Positions 12,447-23,345 of a DNA stretch of 64,000 nucleotides are shown here, piece by piece (position 1 is the stretch's first letter; the number at the start of each line of letters is the position of its first letter). Made by a program: the position numbers and the translations under genes. The notes beneath the pieces were generated by a model. The model saw only the letters and a list, made by a program, of their open reading frames with translations, had not been told where the DNA came from and did no database searches. The DNA comes from Ganoderma boninense. Lineage: Eukaryota; Basidiomycota; Agaricomycetes; Polyporales; Polyporaceae. The stretch is from the NCBI GenBank assembly GCA_002900995.3, contig CM035306.1, forward strand, positions 3,320,100-3,384,099. Reading direction: 5' to 3'.

Positions 12447-12481
12447 ACGCGTTACGTGTGACACATGCGCGTGTCACGCGT
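12447..12481. promoter_or_regulatory. Two MCB-like ACGCGT sites with a dyad, upstream of FAN1
   Basis: ACGCGT occurs at 12447-12452 and 12476-12481. Between and overlapping them, 12458-12477 is a dyad with 7-nt arms (GTGACAC / GTGTCAC) and a 6-nt spacer. ACGCGT is the MluI cell-cycle box bound by MBF/DSC1 in fungi, which drives G1/S genes. FAN1 starts at 12251 on the minus strand. Function is inferred from position only, and ACGCGT occurs about 15 times by chance in a window this size. Confidence 0.35.
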
Positions 12482-12752
12482 CACTCATCAAGCCAAGGCT
12501 TGGGTTAAGCGCCGCAGGAGAAAGTTCACCGCCAACTCCTGCGGAGGAGTAGGCAGGCTATGATGCTTTCGCGTTGGGCTATAGCTCGTCTCAGCCACGG
12601 CGCGGGGACGCCGCGCTGCGCTCCGTGGCTGTGTCTGCCCACGGAGGTCGGGATGTATATAACATTATCATGCTAGTGGAGCCCGTGGCTCCTATCCCAC
12701 TGCTCCCTCCGTTTCCTGACTTTCGACTCTCTGCTTGCCTGCGCCGCTGGAC

Positions 12753-13465
12753 ATGTCCTTCATTATGCATGCACCTCGACCCCGCAATGGTCTGCTGTCC
12801 AAGCTGGAGTTGGAGTTAGTTCCGGAGCAGCCAGACGATCCCATAGCTCTCGCTGAGCACCTCTCCTCCCCCGAGATCATCGTAAGCCCCTTTCCACGTC
12901 TTCAATTACCGTCCACTCACCGCCTGGCCGGCTTTCTCTTCCGTAGATTAAGCCCAAAGAGCTGCATCTCGCGTTCAAGTGGGGTCCGCTCAACTCGACC
13001 CACTTTTCGCGCTTCCGCAAGCTTAAACTTCCACCCACCCGCCGCAGATACGAAGGGCCCGCAGCGGGCATGCCCTTCCCTCGTGGCATGTCGCGCTCGT
13101 CGACGATGTGTTCCGTGCGCTCCTTCACCACCCTCTCGCGCACCGTCACTCTTGACGTCGGCCTGCTCATCACACGGCCCATCCGCCGCGAGAGCACGTA
13201 CATCGTCTGGGGCGGGGTCATGGCCCCTGAAACACCCTCCTCACACTTTACGACGCCACGGAACGTGCTCGTGAAAATCGCGGTGGACGAGGAGGGTGGC
13301 GAGGACCTCAGGGAGGATGCACGGCTGCACGAGCAGCTTGTGGAGCGAGGGATGACGGTCGGCTACTACGGCATCTTCGTGGACAGGATTGGGAGCATCG
13401 CGCTTGTCATTGACGACTGGGACAACGAGGTGGGGGAGGTGCATTCACCTACCCCATCGACTTGA
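12753..13465 (+). CDS. Small kinase-like fold protein, probably truncated
   Basis: Two exons, 12753-12881 and 12947-13465, encode 215 aa. The second half contains a segment with the look of an N-lobe of the protein-kinase-like families common in mushrooms: NVLVKIAVDE (VxK lysine), then an acidic helix with REDARLHEQL, then GYYGIFVDRIGSIALVIDDW in the position of the hinge. The frame then stops, so there is no catalytic loop (HxDxxxxN) and no DFG. It is either a truncated copy, a pseudogene or a stand-alone N-lobe-like protein. The start ATG is the first in frame after the 5' spacer. It lies divergent from FAN1. Orthology is not recognised. Confidence 0.5.
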
Positions 13466-13943
13466 TGGTTTTCGGGCATCTTCTCCCGCGTCTTTTACCC
13501 GGTCCTCGGACAACACCATTCGAACCTACGAAGTGTTCGTAAGGGTCAGTTACCGTCTCCCACCCTCTGGTGCAGATAACCTGCAAGGGCGGATCATAAT
13601 TTATGGATTTTCCTTCTGATTCTCGTTTTCGACTTCATATCCCACTGTAAAGATTTCGTTGTATCTTTATCCTGTAGTTCACTTTCACCAACATGCACAC
13701 TCCCTGACGAAGGACTTGCGATTTATGACCATACTCTCTACTTGGGACACTCTGGAAATGGATTCCACACCACAAAACATTACTTTCGTCATGAACTCGT
13801 TATCAGGTCGTGTAATAGTCGCAGATACATACATAACCCATAAACTATCAGCAACGGCAAACCGGTCCAATATCGCACATTCCATAACACAACGCAACCT
13901 CCGCTCTCCCCCTCATCGCGCTCTAGACGCAGCGTTCAACGCA
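13466..13943. other. Convergent spacer
   Basis: Between the stop of the kinase-like gene and the stop of the NEDD1-like gene. The kinase homology does not continue into it in any frame that I can follow. Probably 3' UTRs. Confidence 0.45.
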
Positions 13944-16583
13944 TTAGTATCCCCTCCGCAGCCTCTCGTTCTCCTCTCGCAACCTGCGGTTCTCCTCCCG
14001 CAGCTCGCGCATCTCCTCTGCGAACTCGCCCATCGCCTCGCGCATCTCCGAGCGCCACCCCGCGCCCATCCGGATCAAGTCCAGATGCAGCCCGACGATC
14101 TCTCCCTTGGTCTCCTGCCGGAACTCGTGCAGCGCGTCCCGCAGCAGCGCCTGCAGCATGTCCTGCGCCGCCCTCGCCTGCGGCGACGCGGGCGCGGCGG
14201 CGTTCCGCAGCGGCGACGGCACAGGGGCCCTCCCGCCCCCGCGCGAGGACGAAGGGCCAGCGGCGAGCGGGCGTCGCGGTGAAACCTGCATCGCGAGCTC
14301 GGCACGCGGGTGCCGTGCATCCAAGGTTGCGCTTGCGCCGCCAGTGCGGGCTACGGTCGGTCCGCGCGCGAGCAGCTCTTCGTCCTCATCTGAGCTTCTG
14401 GCTCGCGGGATCTCTTCTGGCTCCTCGTCGTCGCTGGCGCTGTCGCCCGCGAAACCGACTCGCCTCCCGTCTTTGGCTTGGGCACCGTTGCCGTTTCCTT
14501 GGCCAGCTTTGATCCACTGGTCGAGCTCTGGGGTGCCCACGCCGAGTGCCGCCTGCGCCCTCGCCTTGGCCTTGGCCTTGTACGCAGGGATTGGTGTGAC
14601 CGGCCCACCGTCGTCTTCCATCTCTGGCAGGTCGGGGCTTGGGGTCTGCGACAGGCGTGAAGCGACGGACGAGCCCGACACTCGCCTCCGAGCCTGCTGC
14701 GCGATTCTTACCGCTGAGGCAGACGAACTGGAACCGGAGCTTGACTGAGAGACGACGCGCCGCGTAGACGATACAGAAGTTCTGCTTGCGCGACTTGCGA
14801 GGCTCGCGGAAGATGAAGATCGCATACGAGGAAGAACTGCGGAGACCGACTGTGGCTGCGAGCTCAGCGTTGCGGCAGTGGGAGCGCAGGGTACAGGTTC
14901 TGTCCGAGTGCGCTCGCGGGGGTGTTGCACTTCGCCGATTTGGGTGCGGGAGGATCTGTGAGACAGAGCGGATGGCGCTCTCGGTGGCACCGCAGTGAGC
15001 GGTGTGTCGTCTTCCGCCGCCGCCGCCGGTCCCTTTGCCTGGGGTAGCGCGAGAAGATTCTCAACACGGACTAGGCGATTATCAGTCTCCTGCTAGTGAG
15101 AATCGATAATGCCAGCAGAGGTGCTCACCGGACAAGTCACTATGCTCCTCCTCTCCGTCCTGCTTGTTAGCTACGACCACTGGCGACCTTGGGGGAGAGA
15201 AGGCTTTCTTCTGTGCATCACTGCGCATGGCAGCAGGAGATTTGATGGGACCTGCGTTCAACCGTCGCGCACCCGCTCCTGTCACTCTCGGAACCGGTGA
15301 GCCATTGGCCGGGTTGGAAACAGGTCTGGCAGCGGTTCGCCTCGCAGGGGTTGTTGAAGACGGTACGCCAGGCTTCTTCGTCGCAGTCTTGTCTTCAGCT
15401 GCCTTCTTGACATTGTCAAGAGCTGCTGATGAACCAACACGACGTGGGGGAGCTTTGTTGGTGTCGCGTTGTACGAGAGGCCTCGATGCAGCCGTGGCTG
15501 CAGCAGGTTTTGCAGCTTGAGCCTCTCCCGGCTTCAGCTTCTTCTACAAAATCAAAATCGAAATTAAAATCCACTCTCGCAAGCGGAGATGCCGCTACAG
15601 CAATAACCCGCATACCTGCACCGCGATAGCGATGACCTGGTCACCATTCTCGCTGACGGTGATCGCCTTCGGGGGTTTGTCTAACGCGCGAAGGTCGAGG
15701 ACTAGAAACTTGCCATTCTCAGTACCGGCATAGAGAGCGGCACCCTCCGCGGAGAACGAGAGACATGTAAGAGGAGCGGGCATGAGGACCGATCGGAATA
15801 GTCTAGCGATGCTCGATGAGAATATGGCAAGTTTCACTACAAACGAACCACGCACCCTCTCTCCTTTTCCAAGTCTACGAGGGCAACTGTTCCTCCACTG
15901 CAGGCGGCGGCTACGAGGGTTTTGCTGAAAGGGCTGCATGAGATGGATACTATGGAGCCCACGTTCTTCTGGTCCTTGTCTATCGGGATGACCTTGGCGG
16001 GGCCAGATGGTCTGGTTGTATCATACACTAGGAGCTGGGTGCCAAGGCCTACGAGAAGGCGAGTGCGTGAATGGGGGTGGAATGCACATGTGGATATGGG
16101 ACCGGTTCCGGCCGGAATGCCTCGAAGCACGGTGTGTGAGGCGAGGGTGAGGTTATGTACGTGGATGGCATGTGGAGAAGTCGAGGCAAGGAGAGTGGAG
16201 TCGTTAGAGAGGGAAAGGGAGGTGATGAGGGCTTTGTGAGTGTCAAAAGTTTGTGCAGTTTTCCCTGTCTGGACGGAGAGTACAGAGACCTTTTGCCCGC
16301 TGGCGCATATGATAGTGTTGCCACGATCTTTGGTGAGGAGGGCAACAGTGGAATCGGAGATATGGTTTTGGGTGGAGACGTCTTGGAGAGAGCCGGTGGC
16401 TAGGTCATACTGGAGGATAGCACCAGTTGCCGAGGAGAGATATACAGTGTTGGTTTCTGAGGACCACGCGAGGGAGGTGGGCAGAGGAGGGACAGGGCAC
16501 GTTGGCTGGAGGGTGGGTGGGGGATGTTTGAGTGTGGAGTGATCGAGGATGGCGAGATTGGCGGGAGTAAGAATGGCGGCCAT
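13944..16583 (-). CDS. NEDD1-like WD40 gamma-tubulin complex targeting protein
   Basis: Four exons: 15856-16583, 15616-15802, 15129-15543 and 13944-15070; 818 aa. Residues 1 to about 310 form WD40 repeats (for example SLAWSSETNTVYLSSATGA, ISTCAFHPHSRTRLLVGLG, SISCSPFSKTLVAAACSGG, LSFSAEGAALYAGTENG). A long Ser/Pro/Arg-rich disordered middle follows. The C-terminal 75 residues are a helical segment (ALLRDALHEFRQETKGEI, LHLDLIRMG) ending in an Arg/Glu coiled coil. This layout of a beta-propeller plus a short C-terminal helix matches NEDD1/GCP-WD, which recruits gamma-tubulin ring complexes to the centrosome or spindle pole body. Assignment rests on architecture and remembered similarity of the C-terminal helix. 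Alternative: another WD40 scaffold. Confidence 0.8.
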
Positions 16584-17285
16584 GATGTTATGATACCAGC
16601 GTAATTGTCGTGTTCGTCAAAGAAGGTACGGGGCGGCGAGTGGTTCGTGAGAGGACAGATGCACAGACGACAGGAGGCGGGAACAAGTGTTCTGTGACTG
16701 GCGCCAGCTGCTCTTCGTTGGTCGTGTGGTCGTGGAGTGGTTGTCGCAGGTCTGTGGTCTGAGCTTGGTCCTGGTCGACGTCAAGTCACGGTTGACATTC
16801 TCCGTTCCGGCTAGCGCCCATGAGACGCGTTGCCCTCGTGACCGCGTTTGCGTGCCCTGCCGCCGGCGCTCATAGTAATAGTTATACTCTCCATCCTTCT
16901 CTTCACCTATTATCCGTCTCGGTCACCACAGAGCTTTACGACGGGCCACTTGGGTACCGTTCAAGGCCCACACGTGAGCCCTTCTGTTTGGAGCTTCAAC
17001 GCGGTGGGCTTCTGTGGTTCAACGGCTTGAGCATCAACGCTAATTGTCGACGTTTTCAAAGGTGAATGATCTCTTGCTTGCCAACACGGACAAAAGCGGT
17101 GATCGCCTACATCTCAACGCTTTGGATAGCGTGGCCGGAGCATTTGGATGTCGACGCGGCAACGCTCTCTACGGTTGTATTGTCTGCCCCGATGGCATAC
17201 ATAAAGCCGGCATTCTGGCCGGCTTCGTCGATTTGTCCCACCCCCTCCCTTCCTGCACTTGTGAACATTTCCTGATTGCACCACG
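16584..17285. other. Divergent 5' spacer
   Basis: About 700 bp between the NEDD1-like start (-) and the LRR-type gene start (+). No additional ORF with protein character, no RNA gene and no clear TATA box was seen. Confidence 0.5.
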
Positions 17286-19161
17286 ATGGCCAACACCGTC
17301 AACAACCACAACTGCGACACCATCGTCTTCGAATTTGGCGTCCGTGGCGGAAGTATTACCGACGATAACCGCGCCCAGCTATCCACACAAGTTGCCGCGC
17401 TCCGGGAGATCCTGAGAGATTTAGATGAGAAACCGTCCTACCGAGCCGGAATTCGAGGCTTGACTATCCGCTTGCTCTGCCTGGATGGCTTTTCAGAGGA
17501 ACAGGAAGAACAGGTTGTGAATGCGTTTAGTACGTCGCGACCTCAGTCTCTTTTCCACATTGCGGTTCTCACCCCAAGTTCATGTCATTAGGGGACCTGG
17601 TGCTTCTCGCCATAGAGCAGTTGCCTGATCTGAAGACATTTCATTGGGCATGCTTAGACGACGTGATGCCTATTGCGGACGAGGTAGTGGAGGCCCTTGC
17701 CGCCGGCAAGGTCGAGGAACTATTCTTCCCGTGAGTAGCCACTGCCACCTCTGTGCAGAGCTGTGTAGAATGTCGTACTCACCCTTGACATAGGGTTACA
17801 CGTATCGCAGACTCGGATCTGTCTCGGTTGCGAGGGTTGACCACCCTTTCCCTTGGCCTACCATCGCACGAACGGACGACAAAGGGCTACTACTACACCC
17901 ACATTGACGCCTTCGCAGAAGTCCAGGCACAGATAGTGCGAGTGAACGCGTCATCTGTCCAGGATCTTGCTGTGACCACATCCATCCGTTGGGACTGCGC
18001 TCTGCCGGCGTTGAAGAACGCCTCCATCGTTCGGTTGCTAAACTGCAGCCCTGCCGCCATGGATAGGTTGTTGAGGACGTCCCCTTACCTCACGAGCCTC
18101 GTTATCACTGGGGCTGAGCCGGCGGATCGCATGCGTACTCCTTTGGAGGTGGTCTTCAAGGCTCTCAAGTCGGCTCCTGATGCCCTCCCACAACTCACCT
18201 CGTTCAAACTCCTGACGTATCCGAATGATTCGGGGGTAACTGGCGCCCATGAACAAATCCTCGCAGAGTTCCTGAAGAACAAGACGCAGCTCCGCCGCCT
18301 GCACGTCGCGCTATCCTCGGGTCGCCGCTCATTCCCGTTCGGTCGGCGCGTTCTTGAAGTCCTGCCAACCCTACCTTCCCTCGAGGTCCTGGGTATTCAG
18401 TTGAGCTGCGAGACTCTCGACACGGACGAGCTGCGCTTCTACGACAAGCATCTTCCGCGCGACCTTACCTCGCTACTGGTCTCCATTCGCTTTGGCAAGC
18501 TCGCTATTTCTCCTGAGGGGCTCCATTCCTTGGTGAGTGCCTGACCAGCGGCAGTGAGGTCAACACATCCTAACCACATTTTTGCCGCAGTTCACGAGCC
18601 GGACCAAGCTGAAGACCTTGACGTTAGTCCCCCACACCCACTCTACCTTCAAAGCCCTAAACATCGTGCTCAACCCGCTGCTCTTCGACAACCGGCCGCC
18701 GTCCCTCGACTTCCTGGAGTGGGTGCATTGCCTCCCGGATAGAACCCGGACCCTCGTCGGTTTCTGCTCAGGACCCGAGAGGCACAACGTATTCTGCCCT
18801 TCCTCGCGCGGAGGCCGTCCATTTGCTCGCAAGCCCCTCCCGAACGAATGCGGCCTGGAAGACTGGGCGTGGCTGCGCGAGTACGACGAGACCAATAGCC
18901 TATGTCGTGAGTGGGGCCCTCGTCCGAGGCGGGGAGATTAGCTACTGATGCGATTTCAATTTTTTTGACTTTCCAGCGGACACAGGATTCGAGCTTGAAC
19001 GTTGCAATTATCAAGGCACGGCGGAGACAGCCATGGATGTCGACACCGCTGAAGGTGAAAAATTGGGGGTCGACGACGACGACGACGAAATCGACCGAAT
19101 TACTGAATACATCGATATCCGGAAGATCGAAGGAATATGCTACGAAACTTCCCCGTGTTAA
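17286..19161 (+). CDS. LRR/F-box-type hypothetical protein
   Basis: Five exons: 17286-17529, 17592-17730, 17794-18532, 18591-18906 and 18977-19161; 540 aa. The sequence has irregular leucine-rich repeats (LRGLTTLSLGLPSH, APDALPQLTSFKLLTY, TQLRRLHVAL, LPSLEVLGIQLSCETL, DLTSLLVSIRF, TKLKTLTLVP). It resembles the LRR half of the many F-box/LRR proteins of mushrooms, but I see no F-box at the N-terminus. The last 60 residues are acidic, with five consecutive Asp. No membrane segment or signal peptide was seen. Function is unknown; a ubiquitin-ligase adaptor role is only a guess from family resemblance. It is followed directly by tRNA-Arg. Confidence 0.8.
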
Positions 19162-19250
19162 CGAATTGAGGCTTAAGGCGGGCAGGGCAAGGTTGAAGTG
19201 GGGCTGTAGTCTTCGAGGTTGTTAGATCATTGATCCAATTGTAATAATAA

Positions 19251-19322
19251 GCCATCGTGGCGCAATGGTAGCGCATCACCTTCCTAAGGTGGGGGTTGCG
19301 GGTTCGATCCCCGTCGGTGGTA
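19251..19322 (+). tRNA. tRNA-Arg (anticodon CCT)
   Basis: This is a 72-nt cloverleaf without an intron. The acceptor arms GCCATCG / CGGTGGT pair with two G-U pairs; the D arm is GCGC-loop-GCGC; the anticodon stem TCACC / GGTGG encloses the loop TTCCTAA, with CCT at 19283-19285 reading AGG. The T arm is GCGGG-TTCGATC-CCCGT and the discriminator base is A. Internal A-box (TGGCGCAATGG) and B-box (GGTTCGATCCC) promoters match RNA polymerase III consensus. It lies 89 bp downstream of the LRR-type gene. Confidence 0.95.
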
Positions 19323-19661
19323 GAGGTTAAGATACCCATAATGGCTTGCTTTTTCTTGCATCGCTGCGAACCCGCATTTCATGTTCAATTCCACTCTATC
19401 GGGATCCCAAATGGTGTGCTTTCGATCAACGAGAAAGTCTAAAGAATTGACATATACACAGTACAAAGCCATGCGACGGGAAGGGAAAGTGTCGAGAGAA
19501 CAGTCTTGGGTAAGTCGCATAGTTCGTCGGTCAAGCGATTCATTCCACGCGATCTCCTGTCAGATTGGCCTTGGATAGTTCGTACTGGTCGACACTCGTG
19601 TTCTGTAGGACACTGTGTAGCGCGATTGTCAGACCCATTTCTGCGGCCAGCGAACAATCAC

Positions 19662-21986
19662 TCACCTCTCGATCGCGGCATGATCAACAGCAGGCCCCTT
19701 GCCGTCGCCAACAAGCAGGCGCACCCCTTCACTTGGGACATCATTTGCGACGATGTAGATGAATCCCGGTCCGGGAGGATAGACCTCTCCACTTGGTGGA
19801 CCTGTTATCGTCAAGGTCGACCTGTCAGAAGAGAGCGAGGAGACGAGATACACGAGGCGGGAGCTCGCATGCACCGCATGCGTCACATATCCCAGATCCA
19901 TTAGAGCAACTAGTAACATAATCAGTCAACGCGTGGGGAGGGGGGGCAGAACAAGCAGACACACACCCTTCACGCTAGAACCCTGACTAGCAGTGGCAGG
20001 AAGCTGTATCTGGATCGTCGCTGTAGCGTTGAATCCGAGGACCTTGGGCACACCAGCTAGGATCTGGGGCCGCTGCTTCGTCATGTACGGTGGGCCCAGC
20101 CATTCGACGCGGTACTCCGTCCCGTACTTAACTTCGCTCCTGTCCAGGTTCGGATTGCTCCCGGCGATCATAATTTGCCCAGACGGTGTCAGCGTCGCGA
20201 CTGAGTGGTACAGACGGGGTATGTTGCTCGTGGGCATTCCAGCCGACGAGAAGCGCTGCCCAGGAGGGGCCTGTGGATCGTACAGGACCGGCGTGAGGAC
20301 AGGGTTGTCGGCGTTCGACTCGCCCACCTGTCCGCGGACGTTGCCATAGCCAGAGATCCCGGAGCCCGCGCCGTTCACGATGACAATCTGACCAGTGGGG
20401 AGCAGGACCGCATCAGGCATTGTGCGTGCACTAGGCATCTCCTCGACCTGCCAACCCGCAGCGAGGCCTGCATCTGTGAGGACGATGCGCGAACATTGAG
20501 AGGACGCAGGATCCTGGGAAGAGATCTCGTAGCCGGGCTTGGTGTCGTCGATGGTGGATCCTCCACAGAGCAGGATCTCCGGGGCATAGTTGTTCTCAGG
20601 ATCCAGAGGAAGGAGAAGTCCAGTTCCGGTCATCGGATAGGTGACACGAACGCCATTTAGAATACGAGGGAGCCGACGCTCGGTGTTAGTCCTCCAGTCG
20701 TAGATCATTGCGTCGCGATTAGCGGCCATGAAGACAGAGCCATCAGGAAGCGAGAACGCAATCGGGAATAGGTTGGAGTTCAAGGTATCCACAAGGAAAG
20801 GAAGATGGATCGGTAGGCCGTCCACACCGTGGAGATTCTTGGGAGGAAAGTACTCGATCGTAGGGTTGTTGGTCGTGCCGTTGTTCATCCAGCCTCCTTT
20901 TCGAGAGCCCCCGATGATCATAGCGCTGCCGTCTGAAATGCGAAGGACGGTATTGTACCAGCGGGGGCTAGCCATGCGAAGGCGGTCATGATTCTCGTAC
21001 ATAGCACAGTTCTCCACATTGTCCGACTCGCAGGGTTCGAAGATACGTATTGCCTGAAGTCCGTCGACATCGCCAAAGTCAGCCGCAGAGGTACGGTCCT
21101 CGACCACAGGGTTACCGCCAACATTGACGAGGGTTCCGTTGCTCAGAAAGGCGCCACCAGCACAGAACGAGTTCGACTGCATGGAGAGCGGAGTAAGAGC
21201 ATGAGTCTTGAGGTTGTATAGCGCCGCCCAAGCAGGATGACCAGAGATCGTGAGCGGATTATGTTCGACTTTGTCGACGATGAGGGCGTGAGTCTCCGAG
21301 ATGACAGCTAGTTGCATAGCATGGACGCCAGTGGAGCCATTTTGAATCAGAGTCCACTGGTCTTCGGGAGCAGCAGCGGGAAGGGTCTGGGGAGTCGGCA
21401 AAGCTCGGGGAGATACAGCCAAGTCTTGCTGAAGAGGATTGGTTTCCGGCGGCGGGCCCCAAGTAACGACCAGAGCATCGACGTCAATAGCAGTGCCTCG
21501 AGAAGTGGAATCGGTGTCGTTTCCGTTGATGATCTTGAGGGTATGTCTGCCTTGCTGGAGGTTGAAAGCCCCGAAGATCCGCTGCTGCCTCAACAATGTC
21601 GGGCTGTATGCGCTGACAACCTCCATGAAAGTACCGTCGAGATAGACAGATGCGGTGCCGTGCTTCCTGCCCTTGTTTCCGAACCATTCAATGCCGATGC
21701 CGATGAACGAGAAGGTCATGCTTGCGCCAGGTTTCGTAGTCAAGCGAAGAGATTTTTGGACGTACGCCGAGTGCCACAGCTCAGTCCAAGGGCCAGAGAA
21801 GTGCAGAAGAGGTGAAGAGGAATCGTAGCTCTTGGCTCCGGGAGGCACGTAGTATGGCGTGAACTTGGCAATGTTGGTAGAGCCGGGAGAAATGCGGCCA
21901 TTCCACGCGGACTCCTTACTCGCCGAAGAGGATGTGGTGTAGGAGACGACCAGCGTCGCCAGAAGGAGTAGGGACCGGATGCCCAT
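19662..21986 (-). CDS. Copper radical oxidase (glyoxal oxidase type, AA5_1) with N-terminal extension domain
   Basis: Two exons, 19967-21986 and 19662-19909, encode 755 aa. Residues 1-22 are a signal peptide. Residues about 180-755 form the glyoxal-oxidase propeller and its C-terminal domain. By comparison with Phanerochaete GLX, the copper/radical ligands are Cys275 (NSFCAGG) crosslinked to Tyr344 (PRWYNT), Tyr593 and His594 (RLYHS), and His684 (GYVTHAV). These enzymes oxidise aldehydes or alcohols and release H2O2 that feeds extracellular peroxidases during wood decay. Unlike canonical GLX, whose catalytic Cys is near residue 70, this protein carries about 200 extra residues after the signal peptide, with a beta-sandwich look. 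No GPI signal or WSC repeats were seen. Whether the substrate is glyoxal is not decided by sequence. Confidence 0.93.
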
Positions 21987-23345
21987 CGTCCGCGGGCAGG
22001 CTACGGAAGGCGAAGACAGGTGGGATGGGGGAAGGAGCTAAACCTGCGTGCGGTTCACCACAACCCGCCAACTCGGGCTTCCGGCGTCTAGCAGATTTGT
22101 CTCCTGCCTTCAATTGCAAGTTGTCTGCCTGGCCGCGCCAGTGCTAGTAGTCAGGCTAGGTACAGAAGAATCACGCCAACAAAGCATAAGATCCAAAGAA
22201 CAGCCACAAAGCGCGTTCTATGGCAAAACATCCACTTGTCCCGAAGTACGTGCTGACGGACGGTTAGTGAGTTGCACGTTGAGCCACGGAACGACCACAA
22301 GTCATTGATCTGTTATAATATCCTCGGATGAATGATGTTTAGGAATGTGGGGTACTGCGTGTAAGCAGAGTTGACGGCATGCTAGAAGGGGCCCATTTGT
22401 CGTGGTCCATTCCGAAGGAACACCACATAGTCCTGGGATGGGTCGGTCGCATTCGGTAGCTCAGAGGCGAGAAGGACTTGTCGAGCTCTGTGTGATGGCC
22501 ATAGTGACTGGCGTCAACGTATGTGCAAGTGCAGGATGGGATGGACTAGGCCCCTGCATCGCGTTGAGAAAACTGATATCCAGTTCAAGATTAAGCCTTC
22601 GAGATTCCAGAGGTCGCTTTGAAGCATCGGTCGATGTGAGAGCGTTCTCTCCAGCTGCATGATGATGAGGAAATGATGAGGCTGCCAACATACGTGCCTC
22701 GCCTCATCTGTCTATCACCTTGGCTGCCTCTGCACTAATTTCCTTTTGGAGGTACGAGAGCGCGAGGCCAGGGAAACCGGCGATGAGGAACGGGGGCCTT
22801 AGAGCCGCAAGACGAGGGCTTTATATACCTTTTTGCCAGGCCGCTCTAGCGCGCATTGTCGTCCTGGCTGCCACTGTCGGTCCTAGTAGGATATGGGGAC
22901 TTAAAATTTTTTTTGAAGTCCAAGTCCAGGAAGACAACGCTATGGGCGACGTATCCGCAGGCCACTGGGTCTATGCTATAACGAAATGCAACTTAGCCGC
23001 GGTCGGAACGGGGAGAACATGGAGAGCCTTACTGAAAGTTATGCATCAGCCCAAGCTGGGATGCGGCGATTGCGATCAAGACCAGATTGGAGGGAAAGAT
23101 GCCCTCGGAAACGTTGCACACCTCGGGTCAGAGGCAGTGATACTTCGTGCATGCGCATAGATTACAAGTAGTAACGTAACGGAACATATGAAGACAAACA
23201 CATACAAGACATGCCGAAATCCTTGCGATGTCCATCCCTCATTCCCGTTCGTCCGCCCGATCTACCTGGTGCCGTTTTCGCGAGCCTCCGCTGTGGTCGC
23301 GAAGAGCGATCAGTTTGAGTCTCAACTATGCAAAAGCGGAACGAC
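21987..23345. other. 1.36-kb spacer, no gene called
   Basis: It covers the 5' flank of the copper radical oxidase and the 3' flank of Prp45. Open frames here begin at non-ATG codons and have no recognisable content. A TATATA at 22822-22827 within TTTATATACC is the only promoter-like element seen; it is more than 800 bp from the oxidase start, so it might serve an unrecognised transcript. Confidence 0.45.

Noticed and set aside
17796..19014. Several 60-110 codon minus-strand frames opposite the LRR-type gene
   Set aside because: They are shadows of the plus-strand coding exons: none carries a domain, and the exon structure on the plus strand explains the region.
22720..23160. 146-codon plus-strand open frame
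   Set aside because: It begins with TTG, shows no family resemblance and no splice partners. Not reported as a gene.
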